Shown: positions 8,825-16,090 of the stretch, in pieces
How the letters are laid out: the number at the start of each line of letters is the position of its first letter
How positions within the stretch are numbered: position 1 is the first letter of the stretch
Origin: JAXLQL01 sp046331625
GTDB lineage: Bacteria > Acidobacteriota > Terriglobia > Bryobacterales > Bryobacteraceae
DNA: 64,000 bases
Assembly: GCA_046331625.1 (NCBI GenBank)
Contig: JAXLQL010000022.1
Location: 62,001 to 126,000, forward strand
Reading direction: 5' to 3'
Position numbers and translations under genes: made by a program
Notes under the pieces: model-generated
The model's database searches: none
The model's input: only the letters and a program-made list of their open reading frames with translations
What the model was told of the DNA's origin: nothing

Positions 8825-9707
8825 ATTGGCCCAGTACGTAGTGCGCCACCGTGATCCCGGCAATAGTCCGGTGCCGCGCGTACAGGAAGCCGAACAGAGC
8901 CGCTCCGATGAAACTCATCATCCCGAGGCGGAATGAATAGTGGAGATGCACAACGCCGAACTGGGCCGCGCATAGGAGCACGGCAACGGTTTGCTGCTTG
9001 CCCGCCAGCAGCCGCTCTACGCATGTCTGCTGGAATCCGCGGCAACTGAGTTCTTGAAAGAACGTCACGAAGATGTAGAGCAGGAAGAACGGCCAAGACT
9101 CCCACGTGCCCCACTCGATGATCTTCATTCCCGCGTAGGCTGGATCGGTGTTGACGAGATAGACCTTGAATAGCGCAAGCAATCCGAGCGCGGGAATGCA
9201 CACGAGAAGAGACTCACCCACGGCGCGCTTCCAGTTGGCGAGCGTGAATCCGAACGTGGACGAAGGATAGTGATGCGCCCGCAGGAAAGTCACCATCATC
9301 ACGGTCAGCGCTACGCAGAGACCGAGATTCATGAACATGGTCGACATCGACTTGGGCTGCAATGCGACGTGAGCCACGTTCTGAATGTAGGCGAGCACCA
9401 TCGCATACAGGCTCAGCCAGATGACGGTACCCGAGAAGACCATGCTGAATTCGGACCGAAGTTTCGCCGCTACCTCGAGGGCGGCGTTCTTTCGATTCAC
9501 TTCATTGAGGGCTTTTTCGAGACCCTGCTCCCGAGCGGCGACCTTGACGGTCATCAGCCCGAGCACTTCGGCGAGCTCGCTCACTTCCTCGGGACACTGG
9601 CCCTGCTTGGTGAGATCGAAGATGCGGGCCGCGGCTTGGTAGTTTCCCTGAACAACTTCCTGCCCGGCGGCATTCAGTTGCGAGAAGTATGAGATGCTCG
9701 GTTCCAT
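8793..9707 (-). CDS. CPBP (CAAX protease/bacteriocin-processing) family membrane protein, degenerate active site
   Basis: 304 residues: an N-terminal helical, coiled-coil-like region (1-85) followed by six to seven membrane segments ending in the CPBP/Rce1 (Abi) fold. Motif 1, normally EExxxR, reads QELSCRG (Q218, E219, R223), so the first Glu, catalytic in Rce1, is Gln; the codon CAA is clear. Motif 2 is present as VVHLH (H254/H256), and motif 3 ITVAHYVLGQ keeps H289 but lacks the Asn four residues later. It may therefore bind ligands rather than cut, or use E219. The N-terminal region is unusual for CPBP proteins and may sense or oligomerise. It is convergent with the desaturase gene, overlapping it by 32 bases. 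Start ATG 9707 has AGGGA upstream. Confidence 0.75.
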   Translation of the reverse strand: MEPSISYFSQLNAAGQEVVQGNYQAAARIFDLTKQGQCPEEVSELAEVLGLMTVKVAAREQGLEKALNEVNRKNAALEVAAKLRSEFSMVFSGTVIWLSLYAMVLAYIQNVAHVALQPKSMSTMFMNLGLCVALTVMMVTFLRAHHYPSSTFGFTLANWKRAVGESLLVCIPALGLLALFKVYLVNTDPAYAGMKIIEWGTWESWPFFLLYIFVTFFQELSCRGFQQTCVERLLAGKQQTVAVLLCAAQFGVVHLHYSFRLGMMSFIGAALFGFLYARHRTIAGITVAHYVLGQFIFGPLQLVR

Positions 9708-9834
9708 ACGATTCCCTGCGGTGTAGACACACGCGCGAGGTCAGTGTACCACTTCACCTCCGGCCGGCAGAGAACGGCAGAGAACGGTGTTGATGAGCGC
9801 CCCACGGCCCACGGGACTTCCGCCGCCGGCCGCT

Positions 9835-10173
9835 CTATCCCAGGCGCTCGTGGCGGATCTCGAGTTCACCGATCGCGAGCCCGGCAGCGCACGAGCCAGT
9901 TGGTTTCCACTGGCTCGGCCAGCCGTTCGTGAACCCGAAACGCGCGACTTCTTGGCGAGTTCCATCGAGCACCACTACGCTGCCGTGCCGGAACGGCGCC
10001 TGCCCGGTCACCGTATCTTCCACCCAGTGCCACAGATCCATGCTTTGCGCGAGGCCTGAGCGCAGCCGGATGGTTTCGCTCTTCGCCTCCAGGCCGTCTA
10101 CTTCCGCGAAGCCGGCGGCAACGACGCCGTCGACTTCGACCAGGAAATTGCAGTCATCCCACGTGCGTTCCAT
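9835..10173 (-). CDS. Phage/contractile-injection tail tube-like protein, short orphan
   Basis: A 112-residue protein resembling the tail-tube family of contractile phages and extracellular injection systems (T4 gp19/Afp1-like, usually about 145-150 residues). Recognisable features are NFLVEVDGVVAAGFAEVDGL at the start, LWHWVEDTVTG near 47, GSVVVLDGTRQEVARFGF near 64, NGWPSQWKPT near 83 and a closing LEIRHERLG. About 20-30 residues found in the family between the first strand pair and LWxW are missing around residue 38. No sheath, baseplate, spike or AAA+ genes lie nearby; neighbours are a CPBP protein and a subtilase. It may be a domesticated or remnant copy. Family assignment is by pattern memory, so moderately sure. 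Confidence 0.65.
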   Translation of the reverse strand: MERTWDDCNFLVEVDGVVAAGFAEVDGLEAKSETIRLRSGLAQSMDLWHWVEDTVTGQAPFRHGSVVVLDGTRQEVARFGFTNGWPSQWKPTGSCAAGLAIGELEIRHERLG

Positions 10174-10198
10174 AATCCCCCCTCACTTGCCCCGAATC

Positions 10199-10276
10199 TT
10201 ACTCACCCCAGACCACGTTGTCGCCCCACACGACGTTGTCACCCCAAACCACGTTGTCGCCCCAAACCACGTTGAA
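10199..10276 (-). repeat. 18-bp tandem repeat encoding GDNVVW units
   Basis: Near-identical 18-bp units at the 3' end of the subtilase gene encode the peptide NVVWGD four times in a row (last unit NVVWGE). Differences between units are few and mostly silent, which suggests recent slippage or duplication. Confidence 0.85.
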
Positions 10277-11929
10277 TCCCTGCGTGCCGCTGCTCCACAC
10301 TACGCCGGTTCCCCAGGCTTGATTGGACGCGTTGATCACCGCCGAGCCCCACACCAGTTGCGGAGCCCACGTGGAAGTGGTCCATGCGGAACCGGCCGGA
10401 TACTGCACGGTCACCGTGGATCCATTCGCCGCGACCGAAGGCGACCGGGCAGGCGTGGTGCCCGCGCGCCCCGTGTTGGCAAGCGCCGCCATCACGTCGA
10501 GATAGCCGGCGCCGATGGTGAAGATATCGTACTGGCTCGTGAAGCTCTGGTTGGTGACGGGATCCACCCAGGTGCTGTACTGCGGGAAGTTCTTCGTCGC
10601 GGTCCGCATCAGGCGGACCTTCACGTCATCGGGCGTCAGCGTGGGATCCTGTTGCAGCATGAGCGCCACGGCGCCGCTCACAACCGGCGTCGCCATGCTG
10701 GTTCCGCTCAGTTTGAAATAGTCATTGGAGTAACCGGAACCGCTGGTGTAATAACTGAGCGGAACGCGATTCTCGGGATACTGGCCGAGCATTGTGGAGT
10801 TCGCCGAGAGCAGCGAGGCCACCTTGTTTCCCGGAGCCACGATGTCAGGCTTCACGATGCGGTCCACCGCGCTCGGTCCCTTGGAACTGTAGGTGGCGAT
10901 GAGGTCGTCACTGCGAACCGCGGTTCCGTTGGTGCGCATCGCGCCCACGGTGATCACGTAGGGGCTGTTGCCCGGCGAGTGGATCGTGCCGTAGCCGTTG
11001 GTGTTGTAGGTGTTGTTGCGCCCGGCATTGCCCGCCGCGGCCACCACGACGATTCCGGCGTCCCAAGCGGCCTGCACGGCCTGGCACAGCGGATCGTTGG
11101 CGTAAGTATCCATCACAGCGCGGCCGAGCGACAGGTTGATCACGCGGATGTTGTAAGTGGCCTTCAGGTCAATGGCGCGCTGAATGGCCTGCACCACGGA
11201 AGCGTCGTCACCGGAGCCATTCTGGTCGAGCACCCGGAGATTGACGATCTGCGCGCCCGGCGCGGCTCCGCGGAAGGTGCGCGTGTAGCCCGCACCCGTG
11301 GATTGTGCGGCGTTGCCGGCGGCGATTCCGGCCACGTGCGTGCCGTGTCCCCACAGATCATTGGTGGTGGTGGAGCCAGCGACGAAGTTCTCGGAGTAAA
11401 CGATGCGCGAGGCGCCATTTTGCTTCAGATCGTTGACCGGAGCGATGCCGCTATCGATGACCGCGATACCGACTCCCGCGCCCGTCAGTCCCGAGTTGAA
11501 GGCGATATCGGCGCCGACTGCAGACTCAGAGTAGTCGAGAGCGCCCTTGAGTTTGCGGTTCGGCGAGAGGTAGCGGACTTGGGAGTCAGCCGCCATGGTG
11601 GGGATGGATGAGACCGGAACCGAGTAGAGGGCGCCGAGTTTGCCGAAAGACTGCTTGAGCGTTCCACCGGCCGGGACCTTCGACGCCGCGCTTCCGTTGA
11701 ATCCTTTGACGAACTGGACGAACACGTCGATCGAGGGCGTGGTCTTGGAGCCCGATAGCGATGCAGTCGCGGTCGCCTTCGACGCCGATGACACGAGATC
11801 GGGGGCAACTTTGCCCGTGGTGTCAGTCGATACCGCTACCGCCGTGGAATCGACGGAGTCAACGGCGATCTGCGCGAAGAGAGAGGTGGCCGTGAACAGG
11901 ATGCTGAATGGGAGGAATCGTCGCGTCAT
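10199..11929 (-). CDS. Secreted S8 subtilisin-like serine protease
   Basis: A 576-residue secreted peptidase. A signal peptide (MTRRFLPFSILFTATSLFAQ) is followed by an inhibitor-I9-like propeptide region (about 60-125) and an S8 catalytic domain. The triad is complete: Asp in GIAVIDSGI, His in GHGTHVAGIAAG and Ser in SGTSMATPVVSG; the oxyanion Asn is in AAAGNAGR. The C-terminal 90 residues hold WG-rich elements (QLVWGSAV, QAWGTGVVW) ending in four tandem NVVWGD units, a tail type seen on acidobacterial and actinobacterial subtilases whose role is unknown to me. ATG 11929 begins a good signal peptide; TTG 11941 is an alternative. The 95 bases to the upstream M1 gene hold no clear terminator. 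Confidence 0.92.
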   Translation of the reverse strand: MTRRFLPFSILFTATSLFAQIAVDSVDSTAVAVSTDTTGKVAPDLVSSASKATATASLSGSKTTPSIDVFVQFVKGFNGSAASKVPAGGTLKQSFGKLGALYSVPVSSIPTMAADSQVRYLSPNRKLKGALDYSESAVGADIAFNSGLTGAGVGIAVIDSGIAPVNDLKQNGASRIVYSENFVAGSTTTNDLWGHGTHVAGIAAGNAAQSTGAGYTRTFRGAAPGAQIVNLRVLDQNGSGDDASVVQAIQRAIDLKATYNIRVINLSLGRAVMDTYANDPLCQAVQAAWDAGIVVVAAAGNAGRNNTYNTNGYGTIHSPGNSPYVITVGAMRTNGTAVRSDDLIATYSSKGPSAVDRIVKPDIVAPGNKVASLLSANSTMLGQYPENRVPLSYYTSGSGYSNDYFKLSGTSMATPVVSGAVALMLQQDPTLTPDDVKVRLMRTATKNFPQYSTWVDPVTNQSFTSQYDIFTIGAGYLDVMAALANTGRAGTTPARSPSVAANGSTVTVQYPAGSAWTTSTWAPQLVWGSAVINASNQAWGTGVVWSSGTQGFNVVWGDNVVWGDNVVWGDNVVWGE

Positions 11930-12036
11930 GCGCTTCTTCAAAGCACATCGCGTGCCACTCCTTCTTTGGCTCTAAGTCCAAGTAACTAGGGCATGGCCCT
12001 TTCGGACCACTCCCCTACGCCTGACAATTTGTCCGG

Positions 12037-13914
12037 CTACTTGGCGCCTTCGATGATGCCTTTGACCGTTGCCGCGGAGATGGGATGGTAGCCGGGCGCG
12101 GCTTCGGCGAAGATGCCGCGGGCACGCTCACGGCCGGCGGGAGTTTTCACCATCTCTTCATAGATGGGCTTGAGGAACTTGCGGCGACCCACGTTGACGA
12201 GGAACTCTTCGAGCCTGGTACTGGCGGGCCCATAGTCATTGCGAACGGCCATCTTCAGCCACTGCGCGGCGATCTCTGAGTTGCCCGAGGCTGAGAAATG
12301 GTACGCGCGATCCAGAGCGGCCATCTTCGCGGATCCCACATCAGCGGGAAAGGCGCGCAGAAAATGCAGCCACTGTTGCGTGTTCCAGCCAGCAGTGGAG
12401 ACGCCGGGCGCATCGCTCTTCTTCCACGCGGCCACCACGCTGTCCACCGGCTTGAACGCGTTCGATACGGGCACGAGGTGTCCCGCGGGAAGGCCCGGCT
12501 TCGTCAACCAATCTTCAATGGGTACTTTGGCGGCGGCTTCGGGATCGGTATCGAGGAGCGTTTGTTTCAGGTACGCACGGAACGCATCGGTGGTGATGCT
12601 TTGGAACTGGAAGTGAGCAAAGTACGAGCGCAGGAAGGCGTCGAACTTCGGCCGGCCAAAGGCAGCCTCGAGCGTGCGCAGGAAGAGAGCGCCTTTCTCG
12701 TAGGGGATCGCGGTGACGTTGTCATCGGGGTCGCGGCCGGCGAGATCGATGTGGAGGATCTGGTCCTTCTCGGGGAGCTTCTTCAAGTCGTCTTCGAGCT
12801 CCTGATAACCGAGTACGGCCTCCATATGCGCGCGCTCTTCGCCATATAGCGCTTCGATAACGCGATTCTCCACGTAGACGGTGAAGCCTTCGTTCAACCA
12901 AAAATCACTCCACGTTGCGTTGGTGACCAGGTTGCCGGACCACGAGTGGGCGAGCTCGTGCGCCACCAGCGCAACCAGGCTCTTGTCGCCCGCGATCACC
13001 GTGGGCGTGGCGAAGGTGAGCAACGGATTCTCCATGCCTCCGAACGGGAAGCTGGGTGGGAGCACGAGGATGTCGTAGCGGAGCCACTGATAAGGTCCGT
13101 AGAGCTTTTCCACCGCCTGGATCATGCGTTCGGTGTCTTCGAACTCCTTCGCTGCCTTCTCGACAACGGAGGGCTCGGCCCAGACGTCGGCGCGCGAGCT
13201 CGAATAGCGCGAGTCGAGTTCCCCCACCGCGAGCGCGATCAAGTATGACGGGATCGCGTGCGGCATGCGGAACGTGTAGTCGCCGGTGGGAGCTTCCTTG
13301 GGATTGCCGAGCCGAAAGTCGCGGCGCGCGCTCATCAGCGCGATCAGGTTTTGCGGCGTGCGAATGCGGGCGCGATAGGTGGTGCGGACTCCGGGCGAGT
13401 CCTGCAGTGGGATCCAACTGCGCGCGTGGATCGCTTGCGATTGCGAGAACAGGAACGGCTGCTTCTTGCCGGCCGTCTGCGGCGCGTCGAGCCACTGGAG
13501 CCCTGAGGCCGCCGGCGCAGTCGAGTAGGAGATGCGGACACGCGTAGCTTCGCTCGGGAGCGTGATGGTGAGCGGCGCGCCGTAGATGGCATGGCGGTCG
13601 CCGAGCTGAAATTTCGTGGGTACGAACTCGCCCTGCGGCGGCGCGGCTTCGACTTTGTGGATGGTGAGGTCGCGCGTGTCGACCACGAGGGGCGCGTCAG
13701 CGTCGCGGCGGTGTACGGTGAGAGTGGCCGCGCCGTCGAGGATCTTCTTGTCGAAGTGGACGGTGAGGTCGAGATCGACGTGCGTGGCGCGAACCTGCTG
13801 CGAGTTCGCGAACGAATGGGGATCGGGCGGAGCTTGGACCATGGTCTTCTTCGGCGAAGTACACGCGGAGAGCGCGAGGAGCGCCGGAAACAGGATCCGC
13901 GCTCCGCGTTTCAT
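12037..13914 (-). CDS. M1-family zinc aminopeptidase, lipoprotein
   Basis: A 625-residue gluzincin aminopeptidase related to leukotriene A4 hydrolase and aminopeptidase N. The N-terminus ends in the lipobox ALSAC (Cys18), so it is probably a membrane-anchored lipoprotein acting in the periplasm or at the surface. The exopeptidase motif is FGGMENP near residue 293, and the zinc site is HELAHSW followed 18 residues later by NEGF. The N-terminal beta domain and C-terminal helical domain match LTA4H-type enzymes in size. Its ATG overlaps the argG stop by four bases, so it is translationally coupled to argG, although no pathway link is obvious. It would release N-terminal amino acids from peptides. 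Confidence 0.92.
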   Translation of the reverse strand: MKRGARILFPALLALSACTSPKKTMVQAPPDPHSFANSQQVRATHVDLDLTVHFDKKILDGAATLTVHRRDADAPLVVDTRDLTIHKVEAAPPQGEFVPTKFQLGDRHAIYGAPLTITLPSEATRVRISYSTAPAASGLQWLDAPQTAGKKQPFLFSQSQAIHARSWIPLQDSPGVRTTYRARIRTPQNLIALMSARRDFRLGNPKEAPTGDYTFRMPHAIPSYLIALAVGELDSRYSSSRADVWAEPSVVEKAAKEFEDTERMIQAVEKLYGPYQWLRYDILVLPPSFPFGGMENPLLTFATPTVIAGDKSLVALVAHELAHSWSGNLVTNATWSDFWLNEGFTVYVENRVIEALYGEERAHMEAVLGYQELEDDLKKLPEKDQILHIDLAGRDPDDNVTAIPYEKGALFLRTLEAAFGRPKFDAFLRSYFAHFQFQSITTDAFRAYLKQTLLDTDPEAAAKVPIEDWLTKPGLPAGHLVPVSNAFKPVDSVVAAWKKSDAPGVSTAGWNTQQWLHFLRAFPADVGSAKMAALDRAYHFSASGNSEIAAQWLKMAVRNDYGPASTRLEEFLVNVGRRKFLKPIYEEMVKTPAGRERARGIFAEAAPGYHPISAATVKGIIEGAK

Positions 13915-15269
13915 TTGGCCTTGCCCTTTTCAGAGGCCTCCTCAGGACCTTCCTCGAGCATCTTGCCTTCGAACGTTTGCGGCGCGATGAGTCCGGCGTG
14001 TGCGTAGACGAAGAGCTTGTCGCGGCTGTCGGTGATGTCGAGATTGCGCATGGTGAGTTGGCCGATCCGGTCCAGCGGGGTGAAGGCGCCGGCGTGCTTC
14101 TCCATGGTGAGGCGCTCGGGCTTGTAGGTGAGATTGGGGCTCTTGGTGTCGAGGATCGAATAATCGTTGCCCCGGCGGAGTTCGAGCGTGACTTCGCCGG
14201 TGACGGCTTTGGCCACCCAGCGCTGCAGGGTTTCGCGCAGCATCATCGATTGGGGATCGAACCAGCGGCCTTCATAGAGCAGGCGGCCGAGACGGCGTCC
14301 CATATTGTGATACTGCTCGATGGTGCCTTCGTTGTGGATGCCTGTGATGAGGCGCTCGTAGGCGATGAAGAGCAGCGCCATGCCGGGAGCTTCATAGACG
14401 CCGCGGCTCTTTGCTTCGATGATCCGGTTCTCGATCTGGTCGCTCATGCCGAGCCCGTGGCGCCCGCCGGTGGCGTTGGCTTCCATCACCAAGTCCACGG
14501 CATCGGCGAAAGATTTACCGTTGATCGCGACCGGCAGGCCTTCCTCGAAGGCGACGGTCACGGTCTCGGGCTTGACCGGCACTTCTTCCCTCCAGAAGGC
14601 GACTCCCATGATGGGGTCGACGATCTTGATGCCCTTGTCGAGAAACTCGAGATCCTTGGCTTCGTGGGTAGCGCCCCAGATATTCGAGTCCGTAGAGTAA
14701 GCCTTCTCCTTACTCATTTTGTACTTCAGGCCGGCTTTTTCGAGTAACTCGGACATTTCCTTGCGGCCGCCGAGTTCGTCGATAAAGGTTTGGTCGAGCC
14801 AGGGCTTGTAGATTCGGAGCTTGGGGTTGACCATCAGGCCGTAGCGGTAGAATCGCTCGATGTCGTTGCCCTTGTAAGTGGATCCGTCGCCCCAGATGTG
14901 GACTGCGTCCTCTTTCATGGCGCTGACGAGCATGGTGCCGGTGACGGCGCGGCCGATCGGAGTGGTGTTGAAGTACGGGACTCCGGCCGTGGTGATGTGG
15001 AAGGCTCCGCACTGGAGCGCGGCGAGACCTTCGCGGACGAGCTGCGGGCGGCACTCGATGAGGCGGGCTTTCTCTGCGCCGTACTCGATCGCGCGGCGCG
15101 GAATGTCGTCATAGTCGGTCTCGTCAGGCTGGCCAAGATGCGCGGTGTAGCAGTACGGAATGGCGCTCTTTTGGCGCATCCAATAGATGGCGGCGCTGGT
15201 GTCGAGTCCGCCGGAGAAGGCGATGCCGACGCGTTCGCCGATCGGGAGCGATTGCAGGATGTTGCCCAT
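13911..15269 (-). CDS. argG: Argininosuccinate synthase
   Basis: Catalyses ATP-dependent condensation of citrulline and aspartate to argininosuccinate, the penultimate step of arginine synthesis; cytoplasmic. It has 452 residues, the length of the E. coli-type enzyme (447), longer than the roughly 400-residue type. The ATP pyrophosphatase P-loop is GIAFSGGLDTSAA near residue 14; the family segments HIWGDGSTYKGNDIERFYR and STDSNIWGATHEAKDLE are intact. The last 15 residues (EGPEEASEKGKAK) are charged. No other arginine genes lie in the window. It is the first gene of a two-gene unit with the M1 aminopeptidase. Confidence 0.96.
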   Translation of the reverse strand: MGNILQSLPIGERVGIAFSGGLDTSAAIYWMRQKSAIPYCYTAHLGQPDETDYDDIPRRAIEYGAEKARLIECRPQLVREGLAALQCGAFHITTAGVPYFNTTPIGRAVTGTMLVSAMKEDAVHIWGDGSTYKGNDIERFYRYGLMVNPKLRIYKPWLDQTFIDELGGRKEMSELLEKAGLKYKMSKEKAYSTDSNIWGATHEAKDLEFLDKGIKIVDPIMGVAFWREEVPVKPETVTVAFEEGLPVAINGKSFADAVDLVMEANATGGRHGLGMSDQIENRIIEAKSRGVYEAPGMALLFIAYERLITGIHNEGTIEQYHNMGRRLGRLLYEGRWFDPQSMMLRETLQRWVAKAVTGEVTLELRRGNDYSILDTKSPNLTYKPERLTMEKHAGAFTPLDRIGQLTMRNLDITDSRDKLFVYAHAGLIAPQTFEGKMLEEGPEEASEKGKAK

Positions 15270-15316
15270 GGGATAAGGTGGAAAGAATCATTGTAGCGGT
15301 ACTATGGTGGGTTGCA

Positions 15317-16085
15317 GGGAGCGATGGAGGGGGTGTAGCATGAAAGAAGTGGCCCCGGTGGTGCTTACACCGGACCCACGGTGGTTTTGTGCTTACCGTT
15401 TACCACCCGAAGGTGGAGGCGGCTCGTACTCGACCACGATTGAGCCGCCCTTTCGGATGTGGACCCGCTTGACACGGGATCTGATCGGAAGGCCGACGAC
15501 GATGGTGGTGATGGAAATCACCCCCTATCTGCTCGATAGATTCGGAAGCCGGGCCTCCAGCCCGGCTTTTCCTTTCAAGCCCCTATTGCCCTACTGGGAA
15601 CCAGCGGTTTCCGAACCTGCCATCATCGGCATTCCATCGTACAGCACTTGGTCGTTTGTCCGCGTTCCCCCATGGGGATAGGGCGGAACTCAGTGCGATG
15701 CCTGCTTGCGGGCTGGAGGGTGGCGGTGTAGCATAAAGAAAGTGGCCCCGATGATGCGACACCGGAGCCACTGTGGTTTGGAACTTACCGTTTACCACCC
15801 GAAGGTGGAGGCGGCTCGTACTCGACCACGATTGAGCCGTCCTTCCGGATGTAGACCCGTTTGATACGGGATCCGGTCGGAAGACCGACTCGATACTAGA
15901 AGTGATAGGGATCACCTCCCTACTGCTCGATAGATTCGGAAGCCGGGCCGCCAGCCCGGCTTTTCCTTTCGAGCCCCTACAGCTCTGCGGGAAACTCGCA
16001 TTTCCGAACCCAACGTCATCGGCATCTCCATCGTACAGTAACTTCCCCTCCGGCCGCGTATCCCCAGGGGGATAGGGTGGCTTTC
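15317..16085. repeat. Two tandem copies of a ~394-bp repeat downstream of argG/ankyrin genes
   Basis: Two diverged copies lie head to tail, roughly 15317-15688 and 15713-16084. Matching landmarks are GTGTAGCAT (15335 and 15730 region), the block spanning 15391-15470 and 15783-15862, GCTCGATAGATTCGGAAGCC (15531 and 15925), the hairpin GCCGGGC-5nt-GCCCGGC followed by TTTTCC, and GGGATAGGG near the end. The offset between landmarks is 392-396 bp, so small indels separate the copies. The unit occupies nearly the whole gap between two genes that are both on the minus strand. Confidence 0.85.
15393..15521 (-). CDS. Possible small protein (42 aa) inside the tandem repeat
   Basis: A GTG-started frame ending in VVEYEPPPPSGGKR and a TAA stop. 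The same 25 C-terminal codons (from KRV to the stop at 15785) recur in the second copy with only three base changes in that stretch, two of them amino-acid changing. In copy 2 a 2-base length difference upstream brings a stop codon into this frame, so only copy 1 is open from a plausible start. No good ribosome-binding site is seen. It could be a real small protein or simply the most conserved part of a non-coding repeat; no family is recognised. Confidence 0.3.
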   Translation of the reverse strand: MISITTIVVGLPIRSRVKRVHIRKGGSIVVEYEPPPPSGGKR

Positions 16086-16090
16086 CGAAC

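Noticed and set aside
9929..11611. 560-codon plus-strand open frame
   Set aside because: Antisense to the subtilase and tail-tube-like genes; low-complexity translation without domains.
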